From the NCBI GenBank assembly GCA_007258455.2, contig VDFB02000003.1, positions 43,155,986-43,219,985 on the forward strand: 64,000 nucleotides of DNA, written 5' to 3'. Shown one piece after another: positions 1 through 13,769 of the stretch; the first letter of the stretch is position 1; the number at the start of each line of letters is the position of its first letter. The position numbers were made by a program, and so were the translations under genes. The notes beneath the pieces were generated by a model that was not told where the DNA came from, searched no databases, and worked only from the letters and a program-made list of their open reading frames with translations. The DNA is from Sequoia sempervirens. Its lineage: Eukaryota; Streptophyta; Pinopsida; Cupressales; Cupressaceae.

Positions 1-280
1 TATTAGCATCTACTATGTGAGCTAGGCTACATAATACTTCTATTCCTTGGGAATCCTTTATTAATTTCCTAAGGCTTTCCATAGTAGGAACTATCTCTAT
101 AGCTAAAGGCTTAGTACTTAGGTATTATTGAGGTCCTTCTAGATCCTTATCCAATTGTTTTAGTTTATCTTCAGGGACATGGGCAATAGCAGCCTCCAAG
201 TCCACATGAATGTTAGGTTGCAATGAATTAATTGGTAATGTAGGATTAGGGAGGGAATCCAAGATTGAGTGGGTAGACAT
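1..280 (-). pseudogene. Partial minus-strand coding remnant, unknown family
   Basis: Read on the minus strand from an ATG at 280, the frame is a plausible soluble polypeptide running off the left edge, with a single in-frame stop (TAA, 127-125) after 51 codons. It resumes as a similar acidic/helical sequence (segments such as LEAAIAHVPEDKLKQLDKDL before the stop). Only about 93 codons are visible. I do not recognise the family. The minus-strand noncoding sequence just upstream has a layout like the one preceding pol of the giant element, so a retrotransposon origin is the most likely explanation. Composition and the single stop argue for a recent remnant rather than a chance ORF. Confidence 0.4.
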
Positions 281-3200
281 GATACCTTACTTGAAAGAGT
301 TATAAGACTCAGGCTCAACACTAGTTGTTATTGTAGTGCGGGAAGCCATAAGTTTGAAACTATGTCTCACGAGGGTATTAGCATTGGGACACTAGGTCAT
401 GAATCTCATAAATTCATTATGGTTTTAAAACACTTTAGTGCTCATACAAGGAATAAAAAACATAACACAATCACATAAATTGAAATAATTTGCAAGCACA
501 CAACCCAAAACAACACATGAAACATAGACTTGTAGAACTGTGATCTAAATTTTAGCCAAAACTAATAGGACAAGGGCGCTAAGTTCCCTAGACTAGTAGG
601 TTGCTTCCACCAGTTTCAAAATGTGGATATGTTCTATAGTGTCTAAGGATCCTAATTTGTAAATGTTCAGGTCTGATAACAGGTAGATTTTCAAACATGC
701 ACATAACTTCAATTTTTTTTGCAATATGTAAAGCATAATTTTGTATGCAATTTCATATATTTCAAATAAAATAATGTAGTCCACATATAATTTTCAGATT
801 GCAAAATGAAGTAATCAACTGATCTTAATTTGACAAATCTATAAATTTCAATTTTTCTATCTTTTTGAGATGACAACAACAATGCAACTTTCCACCTTTT
901 CAATAACAGGTGCATGCATAAACACTTTCATATTATTTTTAAAGCTTATCATGACCTAATGAATATTTTTTTAGTACAATTATTAACTAGATCTAGCTTG
1001 CAATAATTGAGGTTAACCCTTTTTATATTTCAATGGAAAATGATATGCAAATTTGACTTTTTCAATGCTTTTTATCAAAAATATTTATGTATAAATGATA
1101 AATTCACACAACCTAATATTGCACTCATATTTTATAATATTAAGCTTCACATTTTAGAAGATTTTAAAGTGCACAAATGTCAAGTTTCACCAAAATGTGA
1201 TACTGGAAAAAGGGATCTAGGGTCTAAATCACACTTGTCACAATATCAAAAAGGGAAAATGGACTAAAATTTATCTCAAACACCCACTTGGCTACTAACC
1301 TCAATGGAAGAGCCAAAATGGTGGATCATGGTTTTATTCCTTAGTGGATTAAATGTGTTGATATGATTAATTGATAGATAATTGAATTAGTTTTACAATG
1401 TAATGATCTTCCTAGGTCAACTATGAAAATGCAACAAATTGAGATGATTTCTAGGAAATATAGAACTGATAAAAAAAATAGAGTTTAGAACAACAGAGGG
1501 TAGAAAAAAAAGAACCTGACATATAAATTTGGGCTTGATATAGATGGACAAGGGCTTTGGGCACCCTAGACTGGGAAACATCTACTCATAATCATACTTC
1601 AATCTCCTGTTGCTCCCTGTTTGTGGGTTCTTCTTCTTTAGGCTCACTATTGGAACTTTGTCTATTGTTGATAAAATCCAGTTTCCCTAATTTTTTGACT
1701 CGTAGAACTTGAATGCTTGAATGAACAATTAGTTATTCAATCCTCCTCCAAATTCATCCATATTTGTAACCTACACACATGAAAGAGGGGGAAGGGTGGT
1801 GTCATATAGGGGCTTGCCTATGTCAAACCCCCTCTTTTATTTATACCTCCACAATGGCTATGATGACATAAAAGAGAGCTTACCCTTGATAAGGAAGAGG
1901 CTAAATGCTAAATAAGTGATAAATTGGAGATTGTTGCAACTCACCACTCAAATCTGCATTCCTTGATGGACTAAAGTCAATATACTCATCACCTTCAAGG
2001 AGAAATTGATACTTGATTTGAAGTCTTGCAAGTGTTAGTACTCACAAAACAAATAAACACGAAATATAAAAAAACTCACATGAAAGCATGATGCTTGACT
2101 AAAATAATAATGCTACAATTATGCTCTTAACTGCTTTTAGGATGCTCAATAATATTCTCAATTGCCTTCTCAAACATGCCAGGATTAAAATGGTGAGAAT
2201 GACTTGTATTTATATATGCAATTCTTTAATTTCCCAAAAATAAAATACTGATAGTTAACAAATGATTTTATATTTTCAAATATTAAAATGTCAATACTGA
2301 CATATTTTAAATTTAGCCAAAATAGGTTGGATAAGGGTATTGAGTGCCCTAGCCCAAGCCTATCATTTTGAGGCCCTAATTACTGATAAATAATTATTAA
2401 ATGTTTATTTTTCATTTCCACTTCTGAATTTTTGAATATTTTTATAAAACAAGCAAATTAAATGCATAATTGGGTCCAAGCATATAGGGGGGAGATAAAC
2501 CTAGTGTGAAATTATCAAGGGTGACAATTTATGATGCTACAAAATATAAGGAAATTGTTCATCTATGTTTCTCTTGCTAATTCCCTAATATAAATGTTGG
2601 GGCATTACATCAACACTTTATTAAGATAATCCAAAGAATGGATAGACCATTGAAGAAGTGAGAAGGACCACTCTATAGAAAAATCATTCAAAATATGTTC
2701 AAATAACATTGTTAACAACTTATACTCAAAGATTAAGTCTACACATGTAACAACATAAGATCTAAGATATGTATTAGGTTACCTTTACTATCATAAATAA
2801 AAATTCATTGTGTGATAATTCTCATAGGCAATAGATATGTCATGATATAACAAAATAGTGGTATTTTTTTTAGCATCCATAAAGTCATCACTATCTATAA
2901 AATATTTGTGCTAGACTTTGCATCCATTCTCTAATTTATTTGATCTGTTTTGTGAAAAATTCCATTTAAGGCAGAGGATGGATTAGTGAGAAAATAGGAA
3001 CTACAAGGGTGAGTATGGTAAGTAAGAGGAGTGGATGAGATAATGTATTGGTATATAGGCATGAAAGATAAAAGATGCTTGAGGGTATTAAAGAAATATG
3101 CTATGTAAGTGAATTGGATAAGTAGAATACTTATAGGTCTTGTAGTGGTAGAAGAAAGAAGTATTTTACCTATCTAGTTCACTTATAGGTCCTATTTACA
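281..3200. other. AT-rich noncoding stretch with old repeat debris
   Basis: No convincing coding sequence. Three diverged copies of a ~45 bp motif occur near 549-596, 1521-1571 and 2307-2352. Each has an AAATTT-type left half followed by a GGAYAAGGG...CCCTAG core. Sequence at 1740-2060 resembles in style, but is not clearly homologous to, the noncoding stretch at 24790-25060. I read this as retrotransposon LTR or leader debris. Confidence 0.35.
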
Positions 3201-3586
3201 TGTTAAGTTTAGTTAGGTCCTAGGAATATTTCTAGAAGTCTTATGTGTCATGTGATCTTATCTTATCTTATCATGTTATTTAATGTTTGTTTCCTAGGTC
3301 ATCTAATATTTGATGAGTTGGTTGTCTCATGACATAGGATTAAGACACTTGTCATGATCCTTATATTCTTGTCTCACCTTGGCTATATAACCAAGGGGTT
3401 CTCATTTGTAAATTATTCCAATTCCATTCCATTTCAATCTTGAGCATTGTATATTTATCACATTTGCTCTAATATTATCATGTATCCATTATTGTAAATT
3501 TATGCTCTTTATTTTTTCTCTTGTAGAAGGCATTTTTTGGTTTTTCAAGTGATCTTGGAGGATTGATTCCTTGAGTGAATCTAACA
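3201..3586 (+). repeat. Candidate copia-type LTR (solo or relic)
   Basis: The stretch begins TGTTAA and ends CTAACA, the short inverted ends usual for Ty1/copia LTRs. It carries a TATA-like CTATATAA at about 3383-3390, framed by the inverted repeat CCTTGG/CCAAGG, and pyrimidine-rich sequence near the 3' end. I find no target duplication (left flank ttaca, right flank gtgtg), and the downstream bases do not match the usual initiator-tRNA primer site. It is therefore either a decayed 5' LTR or a coincidence of composition. Confidence 0.35.
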
Positions 3587-4815
3587 GTGTGTGCACATGG
3601 GTCATTATAGGGGTGGTGGATATGGTGGGAAGAGTATATATATGATATCTAAGCCATAAGGTGGAGAATAGTTAGAAAAAAGGTAGGTGCAAAATTGTGG
3701 GACACTAGTGGCCATGATACTATGAGGGTGAGTAGTGGTAGTGGAAGGAGTAATGGTAGAATATGAATTTATGGCAGAGGTATGGATATATGCTCTATTC
3801 ACTATAGAAGATATATGACTATCTAAAATTTATCGGAAAGCCTTAATCCCATATGGTTTACTTGCTAACATATGATAGAACATATTCACTCGTTGTGTAG
3901 GATTCCTAGCATTAGTCAAATGAGCCAATTTATTTATAAAATATTGATTATCCACATGAGAGTAACTATCATATTCCTCATTATGCTGATTACAAACATC
4001 ATAACATAATTTAGTATTATAAATATATTAACAATCAACATAGAGATACAAATTTCAAAACATGTACTACTCACGGGGTATTTTATCTCCATTCTACTAC
4101 AATAATTACACCCCCTACATAAATAGGTCATAATAAACTTTCTTAAAATCCATACTTTTGAAATATACTATTAGTATTAGGGAATCTTGTTAAATTTATT
4201 AATGTAACTTTGTATTTGAGTCAATTCCTTTGTGACCAAAAATAATAAAAAATATATTGAGCACCATGCACTACAAGTAAGCAAAATACATTAGCACGAG
4301 AGCAAGAATGTTTGATGTTCTTTTCAAGCTTTTTTTTAATTATTTTCAAGTTTGTCTCTTTTGCCTTAAGTCAAGTAATGTATTATTTTTATGTAGCAAA
4401 ACAAATTTACATAATATACCTGCTTAGTTTTATTCTTCTGTTTGACGAGCATTTCCAATGTATTTTGACATATAAACTTCCAACATTGACCATATGCTTT
4501 TCAAAATCTTTGACATCACTGTATTTTAAATACATATTTATTAGATTTTATATCAAAATAAATCAATTATCATATTTTACAATTGTTTGAGGGCATTAAA
4601 GTCCTCACAAAAAAGAAGAAGTCTTACCCATGGTTTTACATTGCTAACACAGTGTTAGTATTTATATGTGCTTATAAGAGGTCTATTTATGTTGTATTAT
4701 AAGTATTATTGTATATTTGAATATTTTTGAAACAATATATTAATAGGGTGGTTGAGATCGTTGGACTGAGTCATAAATTTGAGTGCTTGTCACGAGGGTT
4801 GGGATACCTCTGAGT

Positions 4816-4865
<50 letters not shown>

Positions 4866-6049
4866 CAAAATAAAAGAATATATGTTTTTAGATGAAAAAT
4901 TATATTTTTATTTTATTAAATATAATTATGTCAATTAATTTATTTTTTCACATTCAAAATAAAAATAATATATAAATATATATTATAAAATAAAATAAAT
5001 TCTTTATAATTATAAGAATGATGAAATATAAAAGAAATATAAACTTTTTAGATGCACTATTAATACTATTTATTTTATTTTATTGAATAGTTGTTTTAGT
5101 TAATTTATTTCTTAAAATTAAAATAAAATAATAGATATGTAATCCATCAAGTAAACAAATCTCTCTATATTACTTCAAGATAGATTTCTAAATCTATAAT
5201 ACAAAATTAATGTCATTGATTGTAATAATTAATTTTAAAATAATACATTTAAACTTAAAAGTGTTTACTTTCTTTAAAATAATATATTTAGAGAGTAAAG
5301 AAGAGTGGTAACTTTAAAGTTCTAATACATTATTTTAAAATTGATTAATACAATTCATGACATATGCATGTATATATGGGTCATGATCATTGATAAAAAT
5401 ATTTTTTGTATTTTTAAAATGATACAAATTGTGATACCTTGGGTGTACCATAAATGCTTGAAAAATCATATTTTAAATGTTATTTTTTTCTTGAAAATGG
5501 AATATTACTAAGGCTTCTTGGTAGATTGATGTTTTAATGTTTTTACTATGTTTTTTAAACTTTTGAATCCTTTATTTTATTGATTTTCCCTCCATGGACC
5601 AAGTTTAATGGGATCTTCTCCATTCCCTATCCTTTTGTCCAAATATTTTTGGCTAGAACATGCCCATCCTTAGGGAAGAAGGAAATATACTCAATCATAG
5701 CTACAAGAGGGAAGCAGAAGAAGGTCTAGAAGAAAAAAGGCCCACATCTATGCATGCTAGGTCTATGAAGGAATCTTCAATCATCAATGTTAATGATTTT
5801 GGGTTCGGGAGATGTATCTCATCTTTACATAGCAAGAGCCTAATCTACAAGTTCCTTGGGGTTCAAATTCCCCTTGAGGATTATAATCTTGGGTAAGAAG
5901 AAACTAGAAAATTAATGGTGAATATAAGATTCATCATATTTTATTTAGAATTTATTTCATTATAACTTTTGCTAATGAATCGGATTGTAATGAATTCTTT
6001 GGTAGAGGTCCTTATTTCTTCATAAATACATAACTTTGTATGAATAAAT
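3587..6049. other. AT-rich noncoding region
   Basis: Very AT-rich with many stops in all frames. A plus-strand ORF at 5660-5896 (78 codons, start MPILREEGNI) has more balanced composition than its surroundings, but no family I can name and no supporting context. Nothing else is supportable apart from the dinucleotide tract listed separately. Confidence 0.4.
4819..4863. repeat. (TA)n microsatellite
   Basis: About 22 uninterrupted TA units. This is a simple sequence repeat and likely to be polymorphic. Confidence 0.95.
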
Positions 6050-6420
6050 AGCATGCTATCTTCTAGCCCTCAAAAGGAATCCAATCATTGACATTGGTTT
6101 GGATTTATCTATATTCTTTTCCTCAATAATTTTTGTCCCCATATATTATTAAGATGATATCAAAATCCTTAGGAGAGCCAATTTATATTTTCAAATATTT
6201 TCACAGTAAATGTCACTTAGTTTATACTAGGATCTATGTATTATGTCTTGAGGAATATCTAAATATGCTATCAATTCTAATCTTTGATTCAATTTACACA
6301 TTAATTGTACCCTAACAACTTGATTACATTTATGAGTTCCCATATGAGCTAAACCAATTGAATAAGTTGTCTTGTCCATTGAAGAAGATTCTAAGATGCT
6401 CCATACAATCAAAAAACTGT
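6050..6420. repeat. Dispersed repeat, copy 1 of 3
   Basis: Matches 7247-7614 almost throughout. Shared landmarks are the CCTCAAAAGGAA start, a CCTCAATAATTTTTGT block, GTTTATACTAGRATCTATG and CAACTTGATT. On the minus strand it reads as a broken protein-like sequence (for example GLAHMGTHKCNQVVRVQ), so it may be a decayed coding fragment of a transposon I do not recognise. Confidence 0.7.
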
Positions 6421-7246
6421 TAATATGCACTGAAATACTAAGAGGGGGTGAATCAGTATTCTATCAAATCTCAAAACTTTTGGAACAAAACAAACTTCAA
6501 ACTCTACTGCATAAGAATGATAAAAAAATACTTGCACTTCTCCTAGATGAATTGGGATGAACCATACACCACCTTCAAACACTTCAAATAACCTATACAA
6601 CCTTGAACTTGTGGTGCACACCTTCAACATACCCTAGTCATCTAGGAAAAAGCATAACCCAACAAACACCTTCATTCTAAACCACAACCTATTCTGGAGA
6701 AAACAAACAACACCTTGTGGAGCAACAAAAACATCACATAATATTTAGGAACACTGTCATACATCCATTTCACAACTTCATGTAGCAACAAGTTGGTGCA
6801 AGCCAACAGACATTGAAACCAGCCACCAGACAACACAGTCTTGAACTTTGTCACCTTCAACTTTCTCTATGGAAGGAATAATGACATGAACACTTTGATA
6901 TAACACCTTCACAACATACTGAAATTAACTCTTGAACCACATAACCATATCTACAAAAGTGGAGGAATGCAGATCCAACCTTTACACATCTAAAAGCATA
7001 TCCACAGAAATAACATAGTCTTTAAACTATCACTCACAAACACATCTTTCTAGAACCCTAGTGAACTAAAACTTGGATCACACATTCCCCAACAAATCTT
7101 GAAGCTATCTTCCAAACAACATGATTGAAGCATCATCAACGGATAAATGTAGAGAATTTCTTAGTTACTCTAGAAACTAAGGAACCAAACAACAACTCGC
7201 TTTTGACATCAATGACAACCAAATTGCATAACTTCAAGTATGAATC

Positions 7247-7614
7247 AATGGCATGTTATCTTCTATCCCTCAAAAGGAACCCAATAATTGGCATTGGTTT
7301 GGACTTATCTATATTCTTTTCCTCAATAATTTTTGTTCCCATATATTCTTAAGATGATATCAAAATCCTTGGGATAGCCAATTTATATTTTCATATCTTT
7401 TCATATAGTAAAGGTCACTTAGTTTATACTAGAATCTATGTATTATATCTTGAAGAATATCTAAATATGCTATCAAATCCAACCTTTGATTCAATTTACA
7501 CATTCATTGTACCCTAACAACTTGATTGTATTTATGAGTTCCCAAATAAGCTAAACCAATTGAAGAAGTTATCTCATCCACTAAAGAAAAGTCTAAGATG
7601 CTCCATACCATCCG
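7247..7614. repeat. Dispersed repeat, copy 2 of 3
   Basis: Direct-orientation copy of 6050-6420, about 1.2 kb away. The protein-like minus-strand reading is kept in part (GLAYLGTHKYNQVVRVQ against GLAHMGTHKCNQVVRVQ in copy 1), so the copies diverged from a coding ancestor. It extends further right than copy 1, into the part shared with copy 3. Confidence 0.7.
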
Positions 7615-9589
7615 AAAACATCCATAAGCATCAAAAAATGGGCCAATATCTAAAACAACCATATTATAATAGTCTGGTGATAAACTTTGTCATTTGAATC
7701 TTTGGCAACATGTTTTAAGATAGAATGACATGCCTAAATTTTAAATTTATCTAAATGTTTACATTAGGAGGATTTTGGTCCCTAAAATATCATAATCAAA
7801 GAACCAATTAAGAAACTCTCAATTCCACATGAAGTCTCAATAATTCTCGTTTTCATGGCTTGGAACTCTAAACACACTCCATGTTATAAACATAATCAAA
7901 CCATGCCTCATTTTTTTGGGGATCATTCTTATCAATACATCATCATAATTAAAATTACATTTAGCTCCTTCTTTCTTTCGATCACCCTACAATTGTGGAA
8001 CAAACTACCATCTTCTTTTCCAATCAACATTTAGTTTCTTAATTATAGTTAATATATCCTCCTTCCTTTTCAAGGCCTTTGGATTTTCGGAAACCTTTTA
8101 TTAACACATTGTGTTTTTCATAACATAAATTAAATAAGGATGCACTTCCAACACTACTTAGTAACATTTTCTTTTTTATGGAAAAGGAAGAGCATAATAA
8201 AAGAACAATTTCCTGTATACATTTCTTTCTTTTTCAAATTCTACAAAATGTTATTTTTGTTTGTGTCTACAAATTTAATAACAACACTCTTGAAACACTA
8301 AAATCACCAAAAAAAAAAAAACATAAATAAATATGAAAAGGTATCTCTCTAGCCTCTGTGGGATTGAACATTTCATAGCTTTATTTTCCAAGCCCCTTTA
8401 CTTTATACCCTATCTTGGATAAAATTCTCAATCAAAATACTTTGGTATATTATTCAAAAAACTAAATGATTCTTAGAAGGAAACAAATAAATCTACAAGA
8501 ATGCTTACTATGCTTGCCTCTATTCAAGTTTGGGCATCTAATATGTAAGATTTATATTTTCTCTCCACTCCTTCAATACTTTTTAAACTTAACAAAATTT
8601 CATATTTTCCTTACAAATATTCTTTCATCTTTCCCAAAATTCCTAATTAAAATTCTCCATGGGCCTCCAACCAAGTTTACAATTCCTTTTTCTTCTCTTT
8701 CAAATTTTGCACAAACTACCTCAACCTTTATTTCTCCTCCTCCAATTCCAAAATTATGTGAATCTTGGACTTTCCTATGGTTGCACTTCACAACCATAGA
8801 GCCTTGCACATATAGAAAACATGAAGAACAACTAAATAGTAATGGAAGCAACACCTAAATCTCAAGCAAAGACCCAAAAACTAAACATTGAATAAAAAAC
8901 CAAAGAATTTTTCTACTAAATACCAATATAATCTATAAATTGGGGTGAATATTCTACATCTGTAATTACCAACATATAAATTTAAAATTTTAAACCTTTT
9001 TACAAAGTAACAACATGCACACAGTTTTGAAACAACACATTAGCACTAGAGAAACCCTCAAACTGTACATATAAAATCCTTGAAATTTTTATTATAACTC
9101 ATCATTACACTAATTATTAGCTATTGAAAGTGATTCTAATGTCATTTTTTCTTTATAAGAGAATCTCAAGTATAATGGATTAAATCCATCAAAGTATAAA
9201 ATATATATAATTAGACTTGAAACATGCACTTACATAGTCTAGAATGGTTCTACACACCATCAACAAGAATTTCCTTTCAAAAATTATATTTCATCTTTCC
9301 AAATCAAGTTTCTTATTACTCTCCTAGGAATCAATAAGGTTGGACATAAATTACTCTTGATTCCTAAACCAATAGATAGAAGAAGATTGACCAAAAATGA
9401 TAAGAAAATTCTCAAAAACTCTTCATGTTCAACTATCATGTATACAAGTTTAATTTACCCTGTACTATTTGTATGCCCTTCACCAAGGGTAAACACATAA
9501 TTCATCTAATTTTTCTTGCGTCTAGCAATAACTTTTATATCTTGGCTCAAATTTATTTGTAAATTTTTGAAATTACACTATTTCTCAAG
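7615..9589. other. Noncoding, no supportable gene
   Basis: 7615-7790 continues the dispersed repeat into the part matched by copy 3. An open frame at 8466-8858 (130 codons, plus) is low-complexity and lacks any domain, and an antisense frame over it is equally open. I treat both as chance. Confidence 0.4.
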
Positions 9590-9900
9590 AGATATCTAAA
9601 TGTGAAATAAAACATTTTTTATTCCATGTGCCAATTCATTTTACCCCCAAAACATGAATATATTTTTGAGGTCCTAAATAAGCTAAATCAAACACAAGTT
9701 ATTTCATCTACCAATAATATTCTAAGGCATCCCATACTATTCCAAAACATATAAAAGAATGAAAAAATGACCAATATCTAGAAAAACTCTATTGCATTGG
9801 TTTTATAATGAACTATACCATTAGGCTCCTTAGCAACATGTTAAGAGCTAGAATGACATGTTCAAATGTTAACTACATCTAAATTTGTAGATCAATGTCC
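9590..9900. repeat. Dispersed repeat, copy 3 of 3 (diverged)
   Basis: More diverged direct copy of the 3' part of the repeat at 7430-7790. Shared blocks include TATCTAAATRTG, CCAATATCTA, AGCAACATGTT and AGAATGACATG. Three copies in about 3.8 kb suggest local duplication or a clustered old element. Confidence 0.55.
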
Positions 9901-10021
9901 TATTTGAAAACATGCTCATGAAGGAAAATAGAAATAGAAATGAGAAGTAAGATTTATTCTTAGACCACATCCCACCCTTGATTGAGGATTAAAAAATGGA
10001 GCTCTCATGGAATATTTCATA

Positions 10022-10888
10022 GAGAATGATGAGGGCCACACCGCCCAAAACCCACAAAAATCACAACAATAGATACCAACATAGTAAATGCGAGATAGAA
10101 AAACAATCCACTTTCATTATTTTCAGATAATGGAATTACATATTCAAAACTTACATGCTACAGCCTCATGGGCTTGATTCATTACAACAAAATCAACTCA
10201 GAAAAGAAAATCTACTATTTGGAGCCACAATCTACACTATCAGGGCCACCTTCTACAACCCCCACTTAACCCTTTTTATTTTCCCCAATAACCACCCTAG
10301 AATGTTCTAGAAAGTACAAATTTCCCCTTTTGTTTTGGCACCAAAAGTCTCGCCATTTGATTTCTGGCCTAGGAAGAATTTTTTAAGAAATTCACTTTTT
10401 AGAGGACAAACTTTGTGGGGCCATAACTTTTGATCCGGGTGTCCAATTCTCTATTATTGCATATTGTCAAAAAGCTCTCGATGAGCTCTACAACACCCAA
10501 ATTGACCGTAGGTCAGTTAGGCCACATTTTTAGCTTTTTCGGGGCCTCCAAAGTTTTATATCTGAATTTGAAGTTGCATTGGAGAAATTTCCTGGGATAC
10601 AAACTATAATTTCTCCCAAACTGTGCAAGGTATTGAGGTGATTCTTTCACGACCGAAAATGTTTTTCAGCTCTGCTCCTTGGGGTAAATTTTCACGTCCA
10701 TATGAGCCCATTTTGGTTGACTTACTAAAAATAGTAAGTTCTCGATTTTCGCTATTTCTGATGCCTGACAGTCTTATACCCCTTAAGTGCCATCGTGGAA
10801 CTCAAAAAAACTAAAGAAAATAAAGAAAACATTTTTTTTGGGCGATGCAAGATTGCCCTACACCGCTGGATGCTCCTGCATCAGAGAA
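10022..10888 (-). mobile_element. Solo LTR with 5 bp target duplication
   Basis: The LTR spans 10027-10883 (857 bp), begins TGATG and ends CATCA (perfect 5 bp inverted ends), and is flanked by the 5 bp direct repeat GAGAA at 10022-10026 and 10884-10888. No internal region is present, so this is a solo LTR left by LTR-LTR recombination. A TATA-like ATATAAAA on the minus strand near 10556 and the general LTR layout favour minus orientation; that part is inference. Confidence 0.8.
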
Positions 10889-13769
10889 TGAAGTTAAGAA
10901 AACTCTTTTTATTTTGAAATATGATAGAGCCCTATGATATAGTGCTTTTTTATAGGAATCTGATGTGATTTTGTAGTTAACACTATATTTTAGGACCTGT
11001 ATGTATTGTAAGTGTGTGGAAGAAATATGTAGATAAAGTATAATTAAAAATAAGAATGCAACAATGATACTATACTATTTGATTAATCTACATGTTATAT
11101 ACATGCCACTCTCTTATGGAGATGTGTATTTGTGTATTTATAATATGTGGCTACTAAAAACTATCTCACTATCTATTATGTCATATATTTACATGATTTA
11201 AAGATGAATGTTATTATAAAAATTGAATAGATTGGTCTTACATACATATGATGCTTCAAATTATCATATTTAGGACTTTGGTCATACATTATTCTAACAA
11301 GTAGAATGTGATGGAATGAATCTAATAATTTTTCAAGACTATTTGTAGATTTTTGTTGTGTTACATGTCATGAGTATATATAGGAATGTAAGTGTGGTGT
11401 AGAGCATAGATAGAGTTTTCAACAATAATGTGTGTCTACATCCTTAATCATGTGTGGATGGTGAATGGTATAAAGGGTAATACATGATCTAAGGAGTGTC
11501 ATATTGTGTGACATGGTTCTAGTGTTGCATGCATGAATACATACTATGAAATTGATGTTTAGTGGAATATATATTTATGTGTGAGAACATGGATCATTTT
11601 CCCCTTTTTGAAAGATGATAATATCAATTTTTTGAAGAATTTTTTTTCAATACAGTGTAGAGATTATATGACATGTATGATTAATGGAATCACTTTAAGG
11701 ATTTGATATCTATTAATAATCATAAAAATGGTTATGCTCCAATGAATAGCTATGATGAAACTTAGGTGATCATGTAGGTAGGGATGCCCAAGGATTATGT
11801 CAGTAGAATCAATTAGTGTGGCATAATATAATAGTGCCTCATGGAAAGAATGAGTATTGAATATTCAAAGAAAAATTGGTACATGGCATTTATAGTTCTC
11901 TAGTGCTATAGGATTTTATCAATGTTGTAATTTTGTGGATGATGTGTAGTTATAAATTATAAGCATGTGACAATAGTTATAGAAATGAGGCTCTTCATGT
12001 TACTATTATCAACTAGAAAAACCAAAGGTTACCCTTACTCCCACATATTTGAGTATATAATATACACTCTACTTATAAATCTAGCATGGTAATTATGATT
12101 GTTATTTCATAAATAAAATCAAATTTGGATTTCGTGTTCTCTATTTCTAGCTCATGGAAATCCTCTACTTTTTTGCATGAAAATAAATTATTCCCCACAT
12201 GAACTATGAATTAGAATAACTATTAGATTTGTGCTTGTCACACCATTTACCCATCTTGGATGGTCTTCACTTGTCTAAAGAAGGTGATTTCTTTTGTGTG
12301 GATGATTTATCCCATTTTCCCTTTAGTTTTGGCCCCTCCTCAATGACATTTACATAGTGATGGGATTTTCCTATCATCTTGACTTTGGCCAACTTTAGTT
12401 TTGACTAAATGAATGGCACACACCAATACTATAATTTAGAAATTTATTCTATTTTAGTTTAAATATGCACAACTTTGGATAGAACTCCTAGAAGTAAGTG
12501 ATGTAAACACAATTTGTCTAGCCATGTCCTTGGCATGGTTGTTACCACTAAATGTAATGGTCATCCTAGATATCTTCAAGATAATAATATTTTAGGAAAA
12601 TTTCCTATGTTGGTGTAGATAAATTCCTTTTATTTGTTCTTCCTCCCAAAGTGTATGGGATTGATAATAGTTAGACATGGACAATGATACTTCATAAGTG
12701 TAATTTTGATATTTTATTCATCTCATAAAAACTATTAGTAAGAATTACATAACATGCTTGTGTTATGTAATGCACTTATGTTATATGACATGAGTTCATT
12801 GTTTATTCAAAATTTGGTCCTACTCTTTTAGGATTGGAATAGGCTTGGGATGAACAAGTCCAAGGGTTGGACCCCTATGATACCTCACAAAGGAATGTTT
12901 TTATATTCAATAATAAGTTTAAACTTCAACATCAAAAAATATACTCATTTTATAACAAAAAATAATGGAATTGTCACTAAAATGATGATCTATGTCTTGG
13001 CTTTCTAGCTATTTAACTTTTTTATTTAATATAGTAACATATTTTTTTATTTCCTTTTAATAGTGTATTTTCTTTCCTTTAATACATATGTATTGGATTT
13101 TGTTTATAATTTATCATCTACTTATCTAAATTTTAAAAAAATATTATATTATTATATGGTTCATTCTATACTCATTCAAAAAATTATATTTCCAACTAGT
13201 TTTGTTGAAGTTATATGCCACACATGCTCAATGATGCAATTTTTAAGATGCATCCACTTTGAAATTTAATAAAATCAAAATATACAACTTGTAGTACTCA
13301 TTCTTAGCTACATTTCTACCAAATTGTCTTAAAAATACCTAATGCAACAAAAAAATTGGGGTATGCACATTAAACAATATGTTAGATTTTAATGATAAAA
13401 ATAAAAACAGTTTTTTTTTCTCTAACATTTTCACTCCCTTAACCCTAACCTTTTTTAAAATATTTAGTAGTTTAGAAAATAGATTTAGAATATTATAATT
13501 CTTATCGTTATTATATTTTCAAAATTTTAGTATATACATCTCGAATTACTCATCCAAATTCAAGTTTAACTAATTTAAAAACATCCAATTTTGACCAATT
13601 TTTTCCCATTTCCATGTACTTACCCCTAGGATAGATCATTATGCCAAGGTGAATTTGTTAATTAATTTTAAAAAATAGTCAAGTTTTAAGGGTTTCTGAG
13701 ACCAATCAACCATAAGTAGTTAAGTGCCATGTAATTGAAAGGATTGAAGATAAAGAGATGTCAACTTTT
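10889..13769. other. AT-rich noncoding region
   Basis: No recognisable coding sequence, RNA gene or bounded element. A short plus-strand ORF at 13063-13269 is AT-driven and unsupported. Confidence 0.4.

Noticed and set aside
8466..8858. 130-codon ORF in the left region
   Set aside because: Low-complexity, an antisense ORF of 84 codons overlaps it, and there is no domain or context.
10022..10891. 8 bp direct repeat GAGAATGA flanking a unit at 10030, suggesting a hAT transposon
   Set aside because: No hAT-like terminal inverted repeats. With boundaries 10027-10883 the ends are TGATG/CATCA with a 5 bp duplication, which fits an LTR better.
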